18,126 nucleotides of DNA from Kiritimatiellia bacterium (GCA_017405115.1 JAFRBA010000115.1:1-18126); one strand, 5' to 3'; shown: positions 1-8,877, numbered from the stretch's first letter. Notes: a model not told the origin generated them from the letters alone. Made by a program: numbers and translations.

Positions 1-2
1 CG

Positions 3-3000
3 TGCGTGCACGACATCGGGACGAGTAAGCGTTTCGTCTCTCTGCCCGTCGGGAGCGGGGCGGACGACCTTTCCTTCGAGTGGAGCTGGGCGGCGAACGG
101 CGGTGTCGAGAACATTCCGCCGCGTTCGGCCAGGATAACCGCATCGTTCGACGCCCGCCAGACGCGCACGATAACGTACGCACTTTCGCATCCCAACCGT
201 CTCTTCGGACAGGCCGAGTACAGCCAGACCGTTCGCTTCTGCCCGCGTCCGCCGGATCCCGATCCCGACGACCCCGATCCGGAGGAGGAGCCGTCGTGGT
301 ACTCGGAAGGCGACTCTACGCCCGACTGGGACCCCGAGCCGGACGAAGAGGACGACCCCGAAGAGCCGAACGGGGCGGGGGACGGCGACGAGGTGTGCCC
401 CGTCCACGAAGTCCCGTACGAGCAGTGCGCAAGCCTCCACGAGTCGGACTATACGAACGCCGTGCAGAACGTCGCGCACCTCGGCGGCGTCCTCTGCATC
501 CGCGACCCGCCCGTCACGGGCGACCAGATATATCTTGAGGTCCCGAACGAACACGTGAACTGCTGTGGCTGCCCCGACCACTGGACGAACTGCGTGTCGG
601 TGGCGTACAGGTCTCCCTGTGTCAGGGTGACGGGCCCCGGCGGGCAGGACTTCACGTCGACCGACGTGTCTTGCACCGTCGATGTCGCCGGGGTGCACCC
701 CAGCCGCGCCGTTGGCGACGCTGGGCTCGCCTTCGCCCGCAACGGCGAGATATACGAGAGACGCGACTACACGACGCTCGGCGTCGCCATCCGGCACGAC
801 GGAGTTCCGCTCTCGCAGTACAACGAGCGCAACCGGGCGTTCGGCTTCCCGATGACGGTCTGCACGAACGACTGGCGGGCCCCGGAGCTCGAGCTCGTCA
901 CCAACGTGCGTCTTCCGTCCGGCACCGTGCACCTCGAATTCGCGGGGGCTACCGCGCCGTTCGCGCTCTGGTACCGCCGACGCGGCGAGAGCGAATACAG
1001 GAAACTCCTCGACTCGGAGACATGCCCCGTCAAGGACATCCCGATTGGCACGTGGCGCAGGGTCGTCGCGGGCGTTGCAGCGGGGAGGCCCGCTTCGGTG
1101 CCAGTCCTAGTAACGTCGTCCGCGCCCGGCACCGTCCGCCTTGTCCTCCGCTACTGGACTGCCGACGGCGGCGCGTTCGTCGAGGACTCCGCCGTGCAGC
1201 GCATCACTTCCTTGAATCCGGCGCTGCTGGCGGACGCGGACGGAGACTGGAGCCTTGGCGAAGGCGACGTCGCCGCGCAGCTCGAGGGCCGCATGTTCCG
1301 CTTCTGGACGAACGAGGACATCCACAAGGGCGACTACGTGGGGCAGTCATCTGACCTCGCGCCGAACGCCTCCGACTACGTCGTGAACGGACGCCTCGAC
1401 CTCATGAACCTGTTCCCCGTTAAGCTCGACCTGAAGCCGTTCGTCGACGCATGGGGACAGAGCGTGACATTCATCCTTTGGTCGCCCGAAAGCGGGAGCC
1501 TCCGATTCTGCGGGCTGGATGCGCAGCCGGACGAGGCCTGGTCGTACCAGACGAACGACGTTTACACCACGACCGGGGACCCCGTCTATGCGGCGGACCT
1601 TATTCCCGTGTCCGGCGACGGCGAGGAGATCGACCCGGGCGACTACCTCGGCCTCGGCAACGCGCCGGGCGTTCTCGCATTCGAGGCGGCGAGCGAGGTC
1701 TTGCGCCCGGACGCATTGATGTTGCTCGTCACGGACGGCGACGACGTGCTTTTCAGCTACGGCCTGCCGCTGGCGGTGTTCTCCGTGGACCGCATGTACC
1801 GCTGGCGCGGCCTGCGCCAAGTCTGCGGAGGGTCTTCGTCGATTCCCGACAGGACGGGCGAGCCGTGGCACATGACGGACGCGGATGCAGCCGACGTCGA
1901 CGTGTTCTTCCTACACGGGTTCAACGTCTCGGAGTCCGATGCGCGCAACTGGTCGCGGCAGGTGTTCAAGCGGCTTTGGCTCTCGGGTTCACGAGCGCGA
2001 TTCCACGGCTTTTCGTGGTATGGCGACTACAACCTGATCGGAAGCACTTTCAATGGGCTGCACTATCATCAGGACGTGTACCATGCGCTGAAGACGGCCT
2101 CGGCGTTCAAGTCGCATGTCGAGGCGGCGCAGCCGGATTCGTCGAAGCGCGTAATCATGGCGCACTCCCTCGGCAACATGGTCGCGGCGGAGGCGCTGCG
2201 CCAGGGGCTCGCCGTCGGCAAGTACTTCATGTTCAATGCGGCGGTGGCGTCCGAGGCGATCGACGGAACGCTTCAGGCCGCGTCCACGTCTGACGAGGGC
2301 TACCTGAAGTACGTGCCGTCCGACTGGCACGGCTACACGAACATGTGCTGGGCTGCGAACTGGCACAGGTGGTTCCAGGGCGATGCCACAGACGCCCGCG
2401 GAAGAATGGGCTGGCCTGACTACTTCTCGGACGCGCTCACCAACGCCGTGACGGTCTGCAACTACTACTCGTCGGGGGATGAGATATTCGAGGAGATGCC
2501 TTCCACCCCGTCCGCATTGAGCGGAGTGCTCCACTGGCCGACGTTCCAATCGAGCTGGCCGTTTGTCGACCTATCGTCAATGTTCACTCCATCCGTAAAC
2601 GCCTGGCAGAAACAGGAGGTGCTCAAGGGTGTCGACGCTGTCGCGGGAACGCTTGCCGGAGGCTGGGGCTTTCATGTTTTTCAGGATGGCACACAACCTG
2701 ATCCGTCGTGGAGAACCTACTCGGAACAAGAAGCGTGCTTGATGGTTGAAGATGGATCTATTGTAACGAACGCAGTGTTCGCACGCAACGCAACGGCGAT
2801 GTTCAACTCGTCGGCGACGCAGGATGCGCAATGGGAAACCCTTGCCAAATACGTTCCGGCAGTGTCGGGAGCAGTTGGCAAGCGTTCGATATTTGCTGTG
2901 TATGGCAGGGACATAGATATGAATCTTGATTCCGAGCAAGGCGTTGAGCGTCTCAATGGGTGGGGCCGGAACAATCCGCAATACGGGGCATCGTGGCTTC

Positions 3001-3074
3001 ATTCAGACATGAAAAACATGGCGTATTGGTACGTGTTCCCGTTGTATAGACATCTGAAAGAGGAGTTAAGATGA
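3..3074 (+). CDS. Giant secreted protein with C-terminal alpha/beta hydrolase (5' end outside the window)
   Basis: The frame is open to the left edge, so the start and any signal peptide are missing; numbering here is from the GTG at 6. In order it shows the end of a beta-rich domain, an acidic Pro/Asp/Glu linker (residues about 80-125), a Cys-rich region (about 130-205), beta-rich domains, a dockerin-like Asp loop (DADGDWSLGEGD, about 410-421), and an alpha/beta hydrolase from about 635. The hydrolase has an FLHGFNV oxyanion-type strand, the nucleophile elbow AHSLGN with Ser721, a likely acid in YYSSGDE and a likely base in GVLHWP. It is probably an extracellular or surface esterase-like protein; the substrate is unknown. 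The stop overlaps the next gene by ATGA. Base composition becomes AT-richer over roughly the last 130 codons. The hydrolase fold is a confident call; an enzymatic role is inferred from the motifs. Confidence 0.8.
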   Translation, partial: CVHDIGTSKRFVSLPVGSGADDLSFEWSWAANGGVENIPPRSARITASFDARQTRTITYALSHPNRLFGQAEYSQTVRFCPRPPDPDPDDPDPEEEPSWYSEGDSTPDWDPEPDEEDDPEEPNGAGDGDEVCPVHEVPYEQCASLHESDYTNAVQNVAHLGGVLCIRDPPVTGDQIYLEVPNEHVNCCGCPDHWTNCVSVAYRSPCVRVTGPGGQDFTSTDVSCTVDVAGVHPSRAVGDAGLAFARNGEIYERRDYTTLGVAIRHDGVPLSQYNERNRAFGFPMTVCTNDWRAPELELVTNVRLPSGTVHLEFAGATAPFALWYRRRGESEYRKLLDSETCPVKDIPIGTWRRVVAGVAAGRPASVPVLVTSSAPGTVRLVLRYWTADGGAFVEDSAVQRITSLNPALLADADGDWSLGEGDVAAQLEGRMFRFWTNEDIHKGDYVGQSSDLAPNASDYVVNGRLDLMNLFPVKLDLKPFVDAWGQSVTFILWSPESGSLRFCGLDAQPDEAWSYQTNDVYTTTGDPVYAADLIPVSGDGEEIDPGDYLGLGNAPGVLAFEAASEVLRPDALMLLVTDGDDVLFSYGLPLAVFSVDRMYRWRGLRQVCGGSSSIPDRTGEPWHMTDADAADVDVFFLHGFNVSESDARNWSRQVFKRLWLSGSRARFHGFSWYGDYNLIGSTFNGLHYHQDVYHALKTASAFKSHVEAAQPDSSKRVIMAHSLGNMVAAEALRQGLAVGKYFMFNAAVASEAIDGTLQAASTSDEGYLKYVPSDWHGYTNMCWAANWHRWFQGDATDARGRMGWPDYFSDALTNAVTVCNYYSSGDEIFEEMPSTPSALSGVLHWPTFQSSWPFVDLSSMFTPSVNAWQKQEVLKGVDAVAGTLAGGWGFHVFQDGTQPDPSWRTYSEQEACLMVEDGSIVTNAVFARNATAMFNSSATQDAQWETLAKYVPAVSGAVGKRSIFAVYGRDIDMNLDSEQGVERLNGWGRNNPQYGASWLHSDMKNMAYWYVFPLYRHLKEELR

Positions 3075-4111
3075 AAGGAAAAAGCATCTTTTTTGTCGCG
3101 TGCATTGGCGCAAGGTCGGTTTGTGGAGGGGCTTATGCTCCCGAAGTAATCAAAGCCATGTCGCTAGATAAATCAAGGGTCATTGGAGAGACCCAAGGGG
3201 CACGGGCAATGGAGGTTTTGCGCGTGTTAGATCAGGTTGGGAAGCCCGTAAAGAATGCACGAATCTATGGCAGTTTCTGGCCCGGCGACAATGGAAGAAA
3301 GTACATCCTCGTGGATGGTCTGACGAATGCAGACGGGGAGTATGTCGCAGAAGGGGTGTCAAAATGGAAGCTCACATATCAGGTAACGAAGGATGGCTAT
3401 TACATGTCAACTGGGGCGATAGATTATCTTGCCGCTACGAATGTTCCCGTAATCGTAGATGGCAAGTGGCAGCCATATGGGGCTACACGGGAGATTGTTC
3501 TAAAGAAGATGATGAATCCTTTCCCACTTGTACATTCTAAATCCATTTGCTCCGAGCCTCCGAGTCTTGACAACTGGTATGGCTATGACCTGGAACGGCG
3601 GCGATGGGTGCGCCCTTTTGAGGATGGAGAACATTCCGACATGCTCATAAAGATTTCGATAGAAGCCAAGAATAAAATAAATGACTTCAAGACAATTATG
3701 GAGGTTACGTTTACGAACAATCCATATGCTGGCGCATATATGCTGAAGAAAGATGAATTCTCGGAAATGAAGTCAGTGTACGAGGCTGACACGAACGCTT
3801 TCTATCAATCTACGTTTAAGTTCGTACACGAGAAGCACCCAAATATAAAGCAAACGCCGTTCTTTAAATATGTTTCCGGGGCAGAAATAACCGACACTCG
3901 GCTTGATGCCAATTCTTATCTTGTGTTTCGCACAAGAACGAAAGTCGATGACAAGGGAAATCTTGTTTCGGCGCACTATGGCAAAATCTATGGACCATGG
4001 GAGTTCTTTGGAGGAATGCGAGCTGCGAATGTTCAATTTAATCCCAGCCCTAATGACACAAACCTTGAAGACATTGAGACGGTGAACAAAATGAAGCGAA
4101 TGGGACGATGA
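3071..4111 (+). CDS. Secreted protein with carboxypeptidase-regulatory-like domain (B)
   Basis: The product has 346 residues. The N-terminus looks like a Sec signal peptide ending near GGAYA. Residues about 45-110 resemble a transthyretin/carboxypeptidase-regulatory beta sandwich (LDQVGKPVKNARI, then TNADGEY). The C-terminal half shares blocks with the gene at 4847-5902: YDL...PFEDGE, YGKIYG and NPSPNDTNLE near the end. The start is fixed by AGGAG at 3061-3065, 5 bases before the ATG, and by a 4-base ATGA overlap with the hydrolase gene, so translation is likely coupled. It is AT-richer than the flanking genome. No catalytic motif is visible. A partner, chaperone or immunity-like role toward the preceding hydrolase is possible but only inferred from position and pairing. 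Confidence 0.75.
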   Translation: MKGKSIFFVACIGARSVCGGAYAPEVIKAMSLDKSRVIGETQGARAMEVLRVLDQVGKPVKNARIYGSFWPGDNGRKYILVDGLTNADGEYVAEGVSKWKLTYQVTKDGYYMSTGAIDYLAATNVPVIVDGKWQPYGATREIVLKKMMNPFPLVHSKSICSEPPSLDNWYGYDLERRRWVRPFEDGEHSDMLIKISIEAKNKINDFKTIMEVTFTNNPYAGAYMLKKDEFSEMKSVYEADTNAFYQSTFKFVHEKHPNIKQTPFFKYVSGAEITDTRLDANSYLVFRTRTKVDDKGNLVSAHYGKIYGPWEFFGGMRAANVQFNPSPNDTNLEDIETVNKMKRMGR

Positions 4112-4860
4112 TAGTAACTGAGTTTACCTCCAACATGGTCGATTCGGCGTGGTCGAACGTGCCGATCCAGTACATGGCGGCAATGTGGTCGACGCTTTTC
4201 ACCAATGCGGATTTCAGGGCTTCTCTTTCGTGGCGAGGACGGTTCGCCGGAATCGCCAACGCTGTTAACTGTTATTCCGAGACCGAGGACGTGCTTGCCA
4301 ATCCTTCGCTGCATGGACTTGGCGGGGCATGGTCGAAGCAGGAGCTTTTCAAGGGGACAACTATATGGAATGGGTTGAACGCAGTCCCATTCCTTGGCCT
4401 TGACGTTGCCTGTGAGGGAGGCTGGGGCATAAACGCCACATACGCCGTGAACCCCTACTACTATGTTCCAGCTTATGGATTCTTCGCCAATGCGATGACG
4501 AATTTTACACGCGAAGATGCCATTGAAAGCCCTCTGTTCACTCCGTTCAAGACTGAGACTGCGGCAATGCATTCTACGAATCTGTTCGAGATCGTAGATG
4601 CCGTGTACAGGGATTGCCTCCGCGCCAAGTTCCTCGGTGACGCGATACCCGCGACCTCGTTTGCGGCCGGGGCGAATCGCATTCGGAATGGAGTTGTTGA
4701 AGGCAATGTCAATTTTGCTAATTGTGAGTCTGGCGAGTGGCCAAGAGACGAAGGAGAGTGGCGACATTCGGATATAAAGAATGTGGCATTTCGTTTCAAC
4801 TGGATGATTTTCCATCATATCATAAACAATGACGGAGGTGACGGAAATGCTCAGCAATAG
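4108..4860 (+). CDS. Orphan C-terminal hydrolase fragment (A')
   Basis: The product has 250 residues and resembles only the last third of the giant protein at 3-3074. Matching blocks are NAVNCYSETEDVL with NAVTVCNYYSSGDEIF, GAWSKQELFKG with NAWQKQEVLKG, EGGWGI with AGGWGF, and WRHSDIKNVAF with WLHSDMKNMAY. The part of the fold with the HGFN strand and the Ser nucleophile elbow is absent, while the likely acid and His regions remain. No signal peptide is visible. It starts in an ATGA overlap with the preceding stop and has no strong ribosome binding site of its own. It is either a 5'-truncated remnant of a duplicated hydrolase gene or a deliberate tail-only protein. The frame is intact over 250 codons with no stops, which argues against old decay. 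An active enzyme is unlikely. Confidence 0.65.
   Translation: MIVTEFTSNMVDSAWSNVPIQYMAAMWSTLFTNADFRASLSWRGRFAGIANAVNCYSETEDVLANPSLHGLGGAWSKQELFKGTTIWNGLNAVPFLGLDVACEGGWGINATYAVNPYYYVPAYGFFANAMTNFTREDAIESPLFTPFKTETAAMHSTNLFEIVDAVYRDCLRAKFLGDAIPATSFAAGANRIRNGVVEGNVNFANCESGEWPRDEGEWRHSDIKNVAFRFNWMIFHHIINNDGGDGNAQQ
4834..4840 (+). promoter_or_regulatory. Ribosome binding site deciding the start at 4847
   Basis: GGAGGTG lies inside the end of the preceding gene and sits 8 bases (counted from GGAGG) before the ATG at 4847. This selects 4847 over the in-frame ATG at 4829, which lies upstream of the site, and over the in-frame ATG at 4865, which is too far downstream. Confidence 0.6.
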
Positions 4861-5902
4861 TATAATGTCCACAAAAACATGGGCGTCGCTCTTTTGCGTG
4901 GCGACAATGTGTCTTGGTGCAGCTACGGCAGGATTTGATGTCCTTGTTTTGGACGCTGATTCACTGGCACCGATAGAAGGAGTTGCCGTGACCGGCTGGT
5001 TCTCAAACGACAATGGCTGGAAAGCATGGACCGAATCCGCTCCGACATATTCTGACGAGGAAATTACGGACAAATACGGATTCTGTCATGTGAAAGGTGA
5101 GACCAACACAGGCAAAACCGGCGTCAACATCCGACATCCGCCCAAAGGATATTACCCCAACTACTTTGCGATTCGATATCAGTTCACGCAAAAGCCATTA
5201 TTGCCTTTCACGCATTGGCAGCCAACGGATCTTGTCATAACTGCAAGACTTCAACGAGTTGAACGCCCTGTGCCCCTGTTTGTGAAACGGGCAGGTTGGA
5301 AGATGGGAAGCGACGCCATCGCAAAAAACGAGGGTGAGTTTGCCTATGATTTCCAGAAAGGATTTTTGCCTCCATTTGGGGATGGAGAAACCGCAGATGT
5401 TGTTTTCAGATGCCTTTCGCCCGAATATCTTGGCGAGGGAAATAATGGCATAGGTTATACGGCTCCTTGTTATAGGAATACGGTTGTGGCTATTTTTCAG
5501 GGTGACGAGGCAAATGGTATATTGGTGTCGCCTATGCCTGACGCGCAGGCTTACTTGAAAATCCGCAATGCTCCTGCTGAAGGGTATCGGCGTGAATTGT
5601 CTTTTTCAGAATCAACTTCGTACGATCTTCAGCGAAGGGAGGGGCTTGATAGCAATAGATGCTTTTGCTTTAGGATAAGAACGGTGCGGGATGATGTCGG
5701 CAAAATAAAAAGTGCGCTTTACGGCAAGATACACGGTGACATTCAGCTCTTCATGGACGGCAAAGACCGCTGGATGCAGAAAATCGCTGGTGTTTCCTTC
5801 TTTTACTATCTCAACCCAACTCCGAACGATCGCAACCTCGAATGGGACATGAAGAACAACCTCTGCCCAAAACCAGGCGAAATCTTGCAGCCGAGACCAT
5901 AG
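4847..5902 (+). CDS. Secreted protein, paralogue of the gene at 3071-4111 (B')
   Basis: The product has 351 residues from the ATG at 4847. A hydrophobic N-terminal segment (WASLFCVATMCLGAATA) is a plausible signal peptide. Next comes a carboxypeptidase-regulatory-like beta sandwich (VLDADSLAPIEGVAV, then TDKYGF) and a C-terminal region sharing YDF...PPFGDGE, YGKIHG and NPTPNDRNLEWD with the paralogue at 3071-4111. It overlaps the orphan hydrolase fragment by 14 bases and follows a strong GGAGGTG, so the fragment and this gene repeat the hydrolase-B pairing seen just upstream. The function is unknown. An alternative start at 4865 would still keep the signal peptide. Confidence 0.75.
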   Translation: MLSNSIMSTKTWASLFCVATMCLGAATAGFDVLVLDADSLAPIEGVAVTGWFSNDNGWKAWTESAPTYSDEEITDKYGFCHVKGETNTGKTGVNIRHPPKGYYPNYFAIRYQFTQKPLLPFTHWQPTDLVITARLQRVERPVPLFVKRAGWKMGSDAIAKNEGEFAYDFQKGFLPPFGDGETADVVFRCLSPEYLGEGNNGIGYTAPCYRNTVVAIFQGDEANGILVSPMPDAQAYLKIRNAPAEGYRRELSFSESTSYDLQRREGLDSNRCFCFRIRTVRDDVGKIKSALYGKIHGDIQLFMDGKDRWMQKIAGVSFFYYLNPTPNDRNLEWDMKNNLCPKPGEILQPRP

Positions 5903-5904
5903 GC

Positions 5905-5916
5905 TTTTGCTATAAT
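5905..5916 (+). promoter_or_regulatory. Extended -10 promoter before the MmeI-like gene
   Basis: TTTTGC followed by TATAAT (5911-5916) begins 3 bases after the preceding stop, has the TGn extension and no clear -35. The expected transcript start is near 5923, leaving a leader of about 40 bases before the ATG at 5965. Confidence 0.6.
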
Positions 5917-5964
5917 ACCTGCATGAGCCATCATGCCGCCATCCGAGAATAAGGGATTTGAACC

Positions 5965-8877
5965 ATGACTACATCGCAGAGACAGGCCGCGCGGAAGTTC
6001 GTGGAATACTGGACGTTCCAGCGCGGAAGCGAGAAAGGCGAGGACCAGCAGTTCTGGAACTCGCTTCTCGGCGAGGTTCTGGGCATGGCCGACGTAAAGT
6101 CGCGCATCAAGTACCAAGTGCCGGTCCAGCTGAAGGACACGACAAAGTATCTCGATGCGTGGATCCCCGAAACACGCGTCCTCATAGAGCACAAGTCTCG
6201 CGGCGTGAACCTCGACGCGCATCAGGCGGGACACGGCGGCAAGACGCCTTTTGAACAGGCGCTCGAATACAACATCGCCCGCCCGTTCTCCGAAAAGGCC
6301 CATTGGATCGTCGTCTGCAACTTTGACGAGATATGGGTGTACGACCTGGACTCCCCGCTCGACGACCCGCAGAAGATTCGCCTCTCCGAACTGCCGCGCG
6401 AACTCGCCCGCCTCGGCTTCCTCGTCGATTCGTCCGTGAAGTCCGTGCGGGAGAAGGAGAAGGACATCTCCATCAAGGCCGGACGCATAGTCGGCGAACT
6501 CTACAAGGCCCTGCGCAGCCGCTACGCCGAGCCGGATTCACAGGAGACGCTTAAGGCCCTGAACCGCCTCTGCGTCCGCCTCGTGTTCGTGTTCTACGCT
6601 GAGGACGCCGACATCTTCCCGAAGGACGCCTTCTGGAATCTCCTGAAGGACACCCCCGCGAAGTTCCTCCGCAAGCGTCTCATCGACCTCTTTCTGACGC
6701 TGGATGCGTCGCTTCCGGCACGCGACCCGTATCTGGAACCGGAACTCGCCGCGTTCCCCTATACTAATGGTGGCCTGTTCAGAGGAGTGTTCGACGCGGA
6801 CATACCTCCGATCGACGACGAGATAAAGGAACTCCTCATCAGGTCGTCCGACTTCGACTGGCGCGACATCTCGCCAACCATTTTCGGCGCGCTCTTCGAA
6901 TCGACCCTCAACCCCGTGACGCGCCGCGCGGGCGGCATGGTGTACACAAGCGTGGAGAACATCCACAAGGTGATCGACCCGCTCTTCCTCGACGATTTGA
7001 CGAGGCGCGTGGAAGAGTGCGTTGCAATGGCACCCTCGTCGTCGCGAACCAAACGGCTCCTCGCCCTGCAAGCCGAGATCGCTTCGCTCACCTTCCTCGA
7101 CCCGGCCTGCGGCAGCGGCAACTTCCTCACGGAAACATACATCTGCCTGCGACGCCTTGAAAACCGCATCATCGCCGCCCTGCAAAAGGGACAACGCGAG
7201 TTCGACCTCGGCCTGTCCGTCAAGGTCTCCATTGCGCAGTTCTACGGAATCGAGATAAACGACTTCGCAGTGGCCGTCGCCAAGACCGCGCTCTGGATAG
7301 CCGAGGCGCAGATGCTCCGCGAGACGGCGGAGATACTGCACCGCGAACCGGACTACCTGCCTCTCCACGACTACGCAAACATAGTCGAAGGCAACGCATT
7401 GAGAATCGACTGGACGTCGCTTCTCAGAATGGAAAATGGAAAATGTAAAGTGGAGAATGATGGAGGTCGCTACATCATCGGCAATCCGCCATTCAGGGGG
7501 GCTCGGAACAAGTCCCCAGAGCAGACGGCCGACCTGGAGGCCGTGTTCGGCAAGGAGTGGAAGGGCCTCGGCAACCTGGACTACGTGACCGCGTGGTACA
7601 AGAAGGCGGCGGAAATGAAAACGCGGTGCGCCTTCGTCTCCACAAACTCCATCTGCCAGGGTGACGGCGTTGCGGCATTGTGGAAACCGCTGGTCGAGAA
7701 GTACGGCGTCGAGATCGACTTTGCCCACCGCGCTTTCCGCTGGGACAACGAAACGCTCGCAAGCGAAAAGGCGCACGTCCATTGCGTGATCATCGGCTTC
7801 CACGCGGGAGGAGGCGGTTTCATCGAAACCGCCCTGCCGACGCCTGGTAGGGCGGCATCGATGATGCCGCCGCAAAAAACCATCTTCGACGGCGACCACG
7901 CCATCCCCGCCGACCACATCAATGCCTGCCTCACGCCCGGTCCCGACGTCTGGTTCGAGTCGCGTGCGCGCGCGCTGTTCGCGCCAATCCCGCTCGTGTT
8001 CGGCTCGATGCCCAACGACGGCGGCTTCCTCTCCAACTGGTCGCCCGAACGTCGCGCCGAAGTCGTCGTCCGCTGGCCCGCCGCCGAGGCGCTTTTCCGC
8101 CCGCTCGTCGGCTCGGACGAGGCCATCAATGACATCGAGCGCTGGTGCCTTTGGCTGAAGGGCGTCTCGCCCGACGCGATCCGCGCCGTGCCGCCCGTGA
8201 TGGAGGCCGTCGCCAAGGTACGGGAACACCGCCTCGCGTCGAGCCGCGCCGCCACGCGCAAGCTCGCCGCCACGCCCACGCTCTTCGGCGAAGTCCGCCA
8301 GCCGGAATCCGGCAACTATCTGCTCATCCCGAAGGTTTCCTCGGAGAGGCGCGAGTACATCCCGATGGCGTTCCTGCCCGCCGACGTGATCGCCAGCGAC
8401 CTCTGCCTCATCGTGCCGGGCGCGACGCTGTACGACTTCGGCATCCTCACCTCGCGCGCGCACATGGCGTTCACGCGGGCGACGTGCGGGCGGCTGAAAA
8501 GCGACTACCGCTACTCCGCGAAGATCGTGTACAACAACTTTCCGTGGCCGAACTTGGGAATTGAAAATGGAAAATTTAAAATGGAAAATGATGGCGAGTC
8601 GCGAAGCGACACCGCAATTTTACATTCTCAATTTTCAACTCTACATTCACGCATCGCAGATGCGGCACAGGCGATTCTCGACGTCCGCGGCAAATACCCC
8701 GACTCGTCTCTTGCCGATCTCTACGATCCGCTCACGATGCCGCCCGATCTCCGTGCCGCACATGAAGCGAACGACCGCGCCGTGCTTGCCGCCTACGGCC
8801 TTGCCGCCGACACCCCTGAACCCGAAATAGTCGCCCACCTCTTCAAGCTCTACGCGGAAAAGGTTCAAGGATTGTAA
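5965..8877 (+). CDS. MmeI-like type IIL restriction-modification enzyme (single-chain nuclease and adenine-N6 methyltransferase)
   Basis: The 970-residue protein has the MmeI-family layout, and its length is close to that of MmeI (919). The N-terminal PD-(D/E)xK nuclease shows Asp64, then Glu75-His-Lys77. A helical linker follows, then the methyltransferase with SAM motif I DPACGSGNFL (379-388) and catalytic NPPF (507-510). The target-recognition domain and a C-terminal region ending in LADLYDPLTMPPDLRAAH complete it. One chain should recognise, methylate and cut DNA, so no separate specificity gene is needed and none is seen. AAGGGA at 5951-5956 serves the ATG at 5965. Two inserts are odd: residues about 488-502, just before NPPF, and about 865-895 both derive from a palindromic repeat and share the pattern xENGKxKxENDG. 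Key catalytic residues are intact, so it is probably functional. Confidence 0.9.
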   Translation: MTTSQRQAARKFVEYWTFQRGSEKGEDQQFWNSLLGEVLGMADVKSRIKYQVPVQLKDTTKYLDAWIPETRVLIEHKSRGVNLDAHQAGHGGKTPFEQALEYNIARPFSEKAHWIVVCNFDEIWVYDLDSPLDDPQKIRLSELPRELARLGFLVDSSVKSVREKEKDISIKAGRIVGELYKALRSRYAEPDSQETLKALNRLCVRLVFVFYAEDADIFPKDAFWNLLKDTPAKFLRKRLIDLFLTLDASLPARDPYLEPELAAFPYTNGGLFRGVFDADIPPIDDEIKELLIRSSDFDWRDISPTIFGALFESTLNPVTRRAGGMVYTSVENIHKVIDPLFLDDLTRRVEECVAMAPSSSRTKRLLALQAEIASLTFLDPACGSGNFLTETYICLRRLENRIIAALQKGQREFDLGLSVKVSIAQFYGIEINDFAVAVAKTALWIAEAQMLRETAEILHREPDYLPLHDYANIVEGNALRIDWTSLLRMENGKCKVENDGGRYIIGNPPFRGARNKSPEQTADLEAVFGKEWKGLGNLDYVTAWYKKAAEMKTRCAFVSTNSICQGDGVAALWKPLVEKYGVEIDFAHRAFRWDNETLASEKAHVHCVIIGFHAGGGGFIETALPTPGRAASMMPPQKTIFDGDHAIPADHINACLTPGPDVWFESRARALFAPIPLVFGSMPNDGGFLSNWSPERRAEVVVRWPAAEALFRPLVGSDEAINDIERWCLWLKGVSPDAIRAVPPVMEAVAKVREHRLASSRAATRKLAATPTLFGEVRQPESGNYLLIPKVSSERREYIPMAFLPADVIASDLCLIVPGATLYDFGILTSRAHMAFTRATCGRLKSDYRYSAKIVYNNFPWPNLGIENGKFKMENDGESRSDTAILHSQFSTLHSRIADAAQAILDVRGKYPDSSLADLYDPLTMPPDLRAAHEANDRAVLAAYGLAADTPEPEIVAHLFKLYAEKVQGL
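7427..7470 (+). repeat. Half copy of the palindromic repeat inside the MmeI-like gene
   Basis: The first 37 bases match the left arm at 8558-8594 at 33 positions by hand alignment, and GTCGC, the start of the central hairpin, follows. The right arm is missing. It is read in frame as RMENGKCKVENDGGR, immediately before the YIIGNPPF segment. Confidence 0.65.
8558..8648 (+). repeat. Palindromic repeat element inserted in frame in the MmeI-like gene
   Basis: Three parts are visible. A purine-rich left arm (8558-8597) has TGGAAAAT-type repeats. A perfect small hairpin at 8598-8610 is GTCGC, GAA, GCGAC. A pyrimidine-rich right arm (8611-8648) has a reverse complement that aligns imperfectly with the left arm. 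It is AT-rich against a GC-rich gene and interrupts the conserved step from NFPWPN to RIADAAQ. It is translated as about 31 residues without a stop. Exact boundaries are uncertain. Confidence 0.7.

Noticed and set aside
4033..5073. Reverse-strand open frame of 346 codons across the orphan hydrolase fragment
   Set aside because: It covers three overlapping forward genes with paralogue support and has no recognisable domain.
6538..8463. Long reverse-strand open frame of 641 codons opposite the MmeI-like gene
   Set aside because: The forward frame has clear MmeI motifs. The reverse product is Arg/Glu/Val-rich with no recognisable domain, as expected opposite GC-rich coding DNA.
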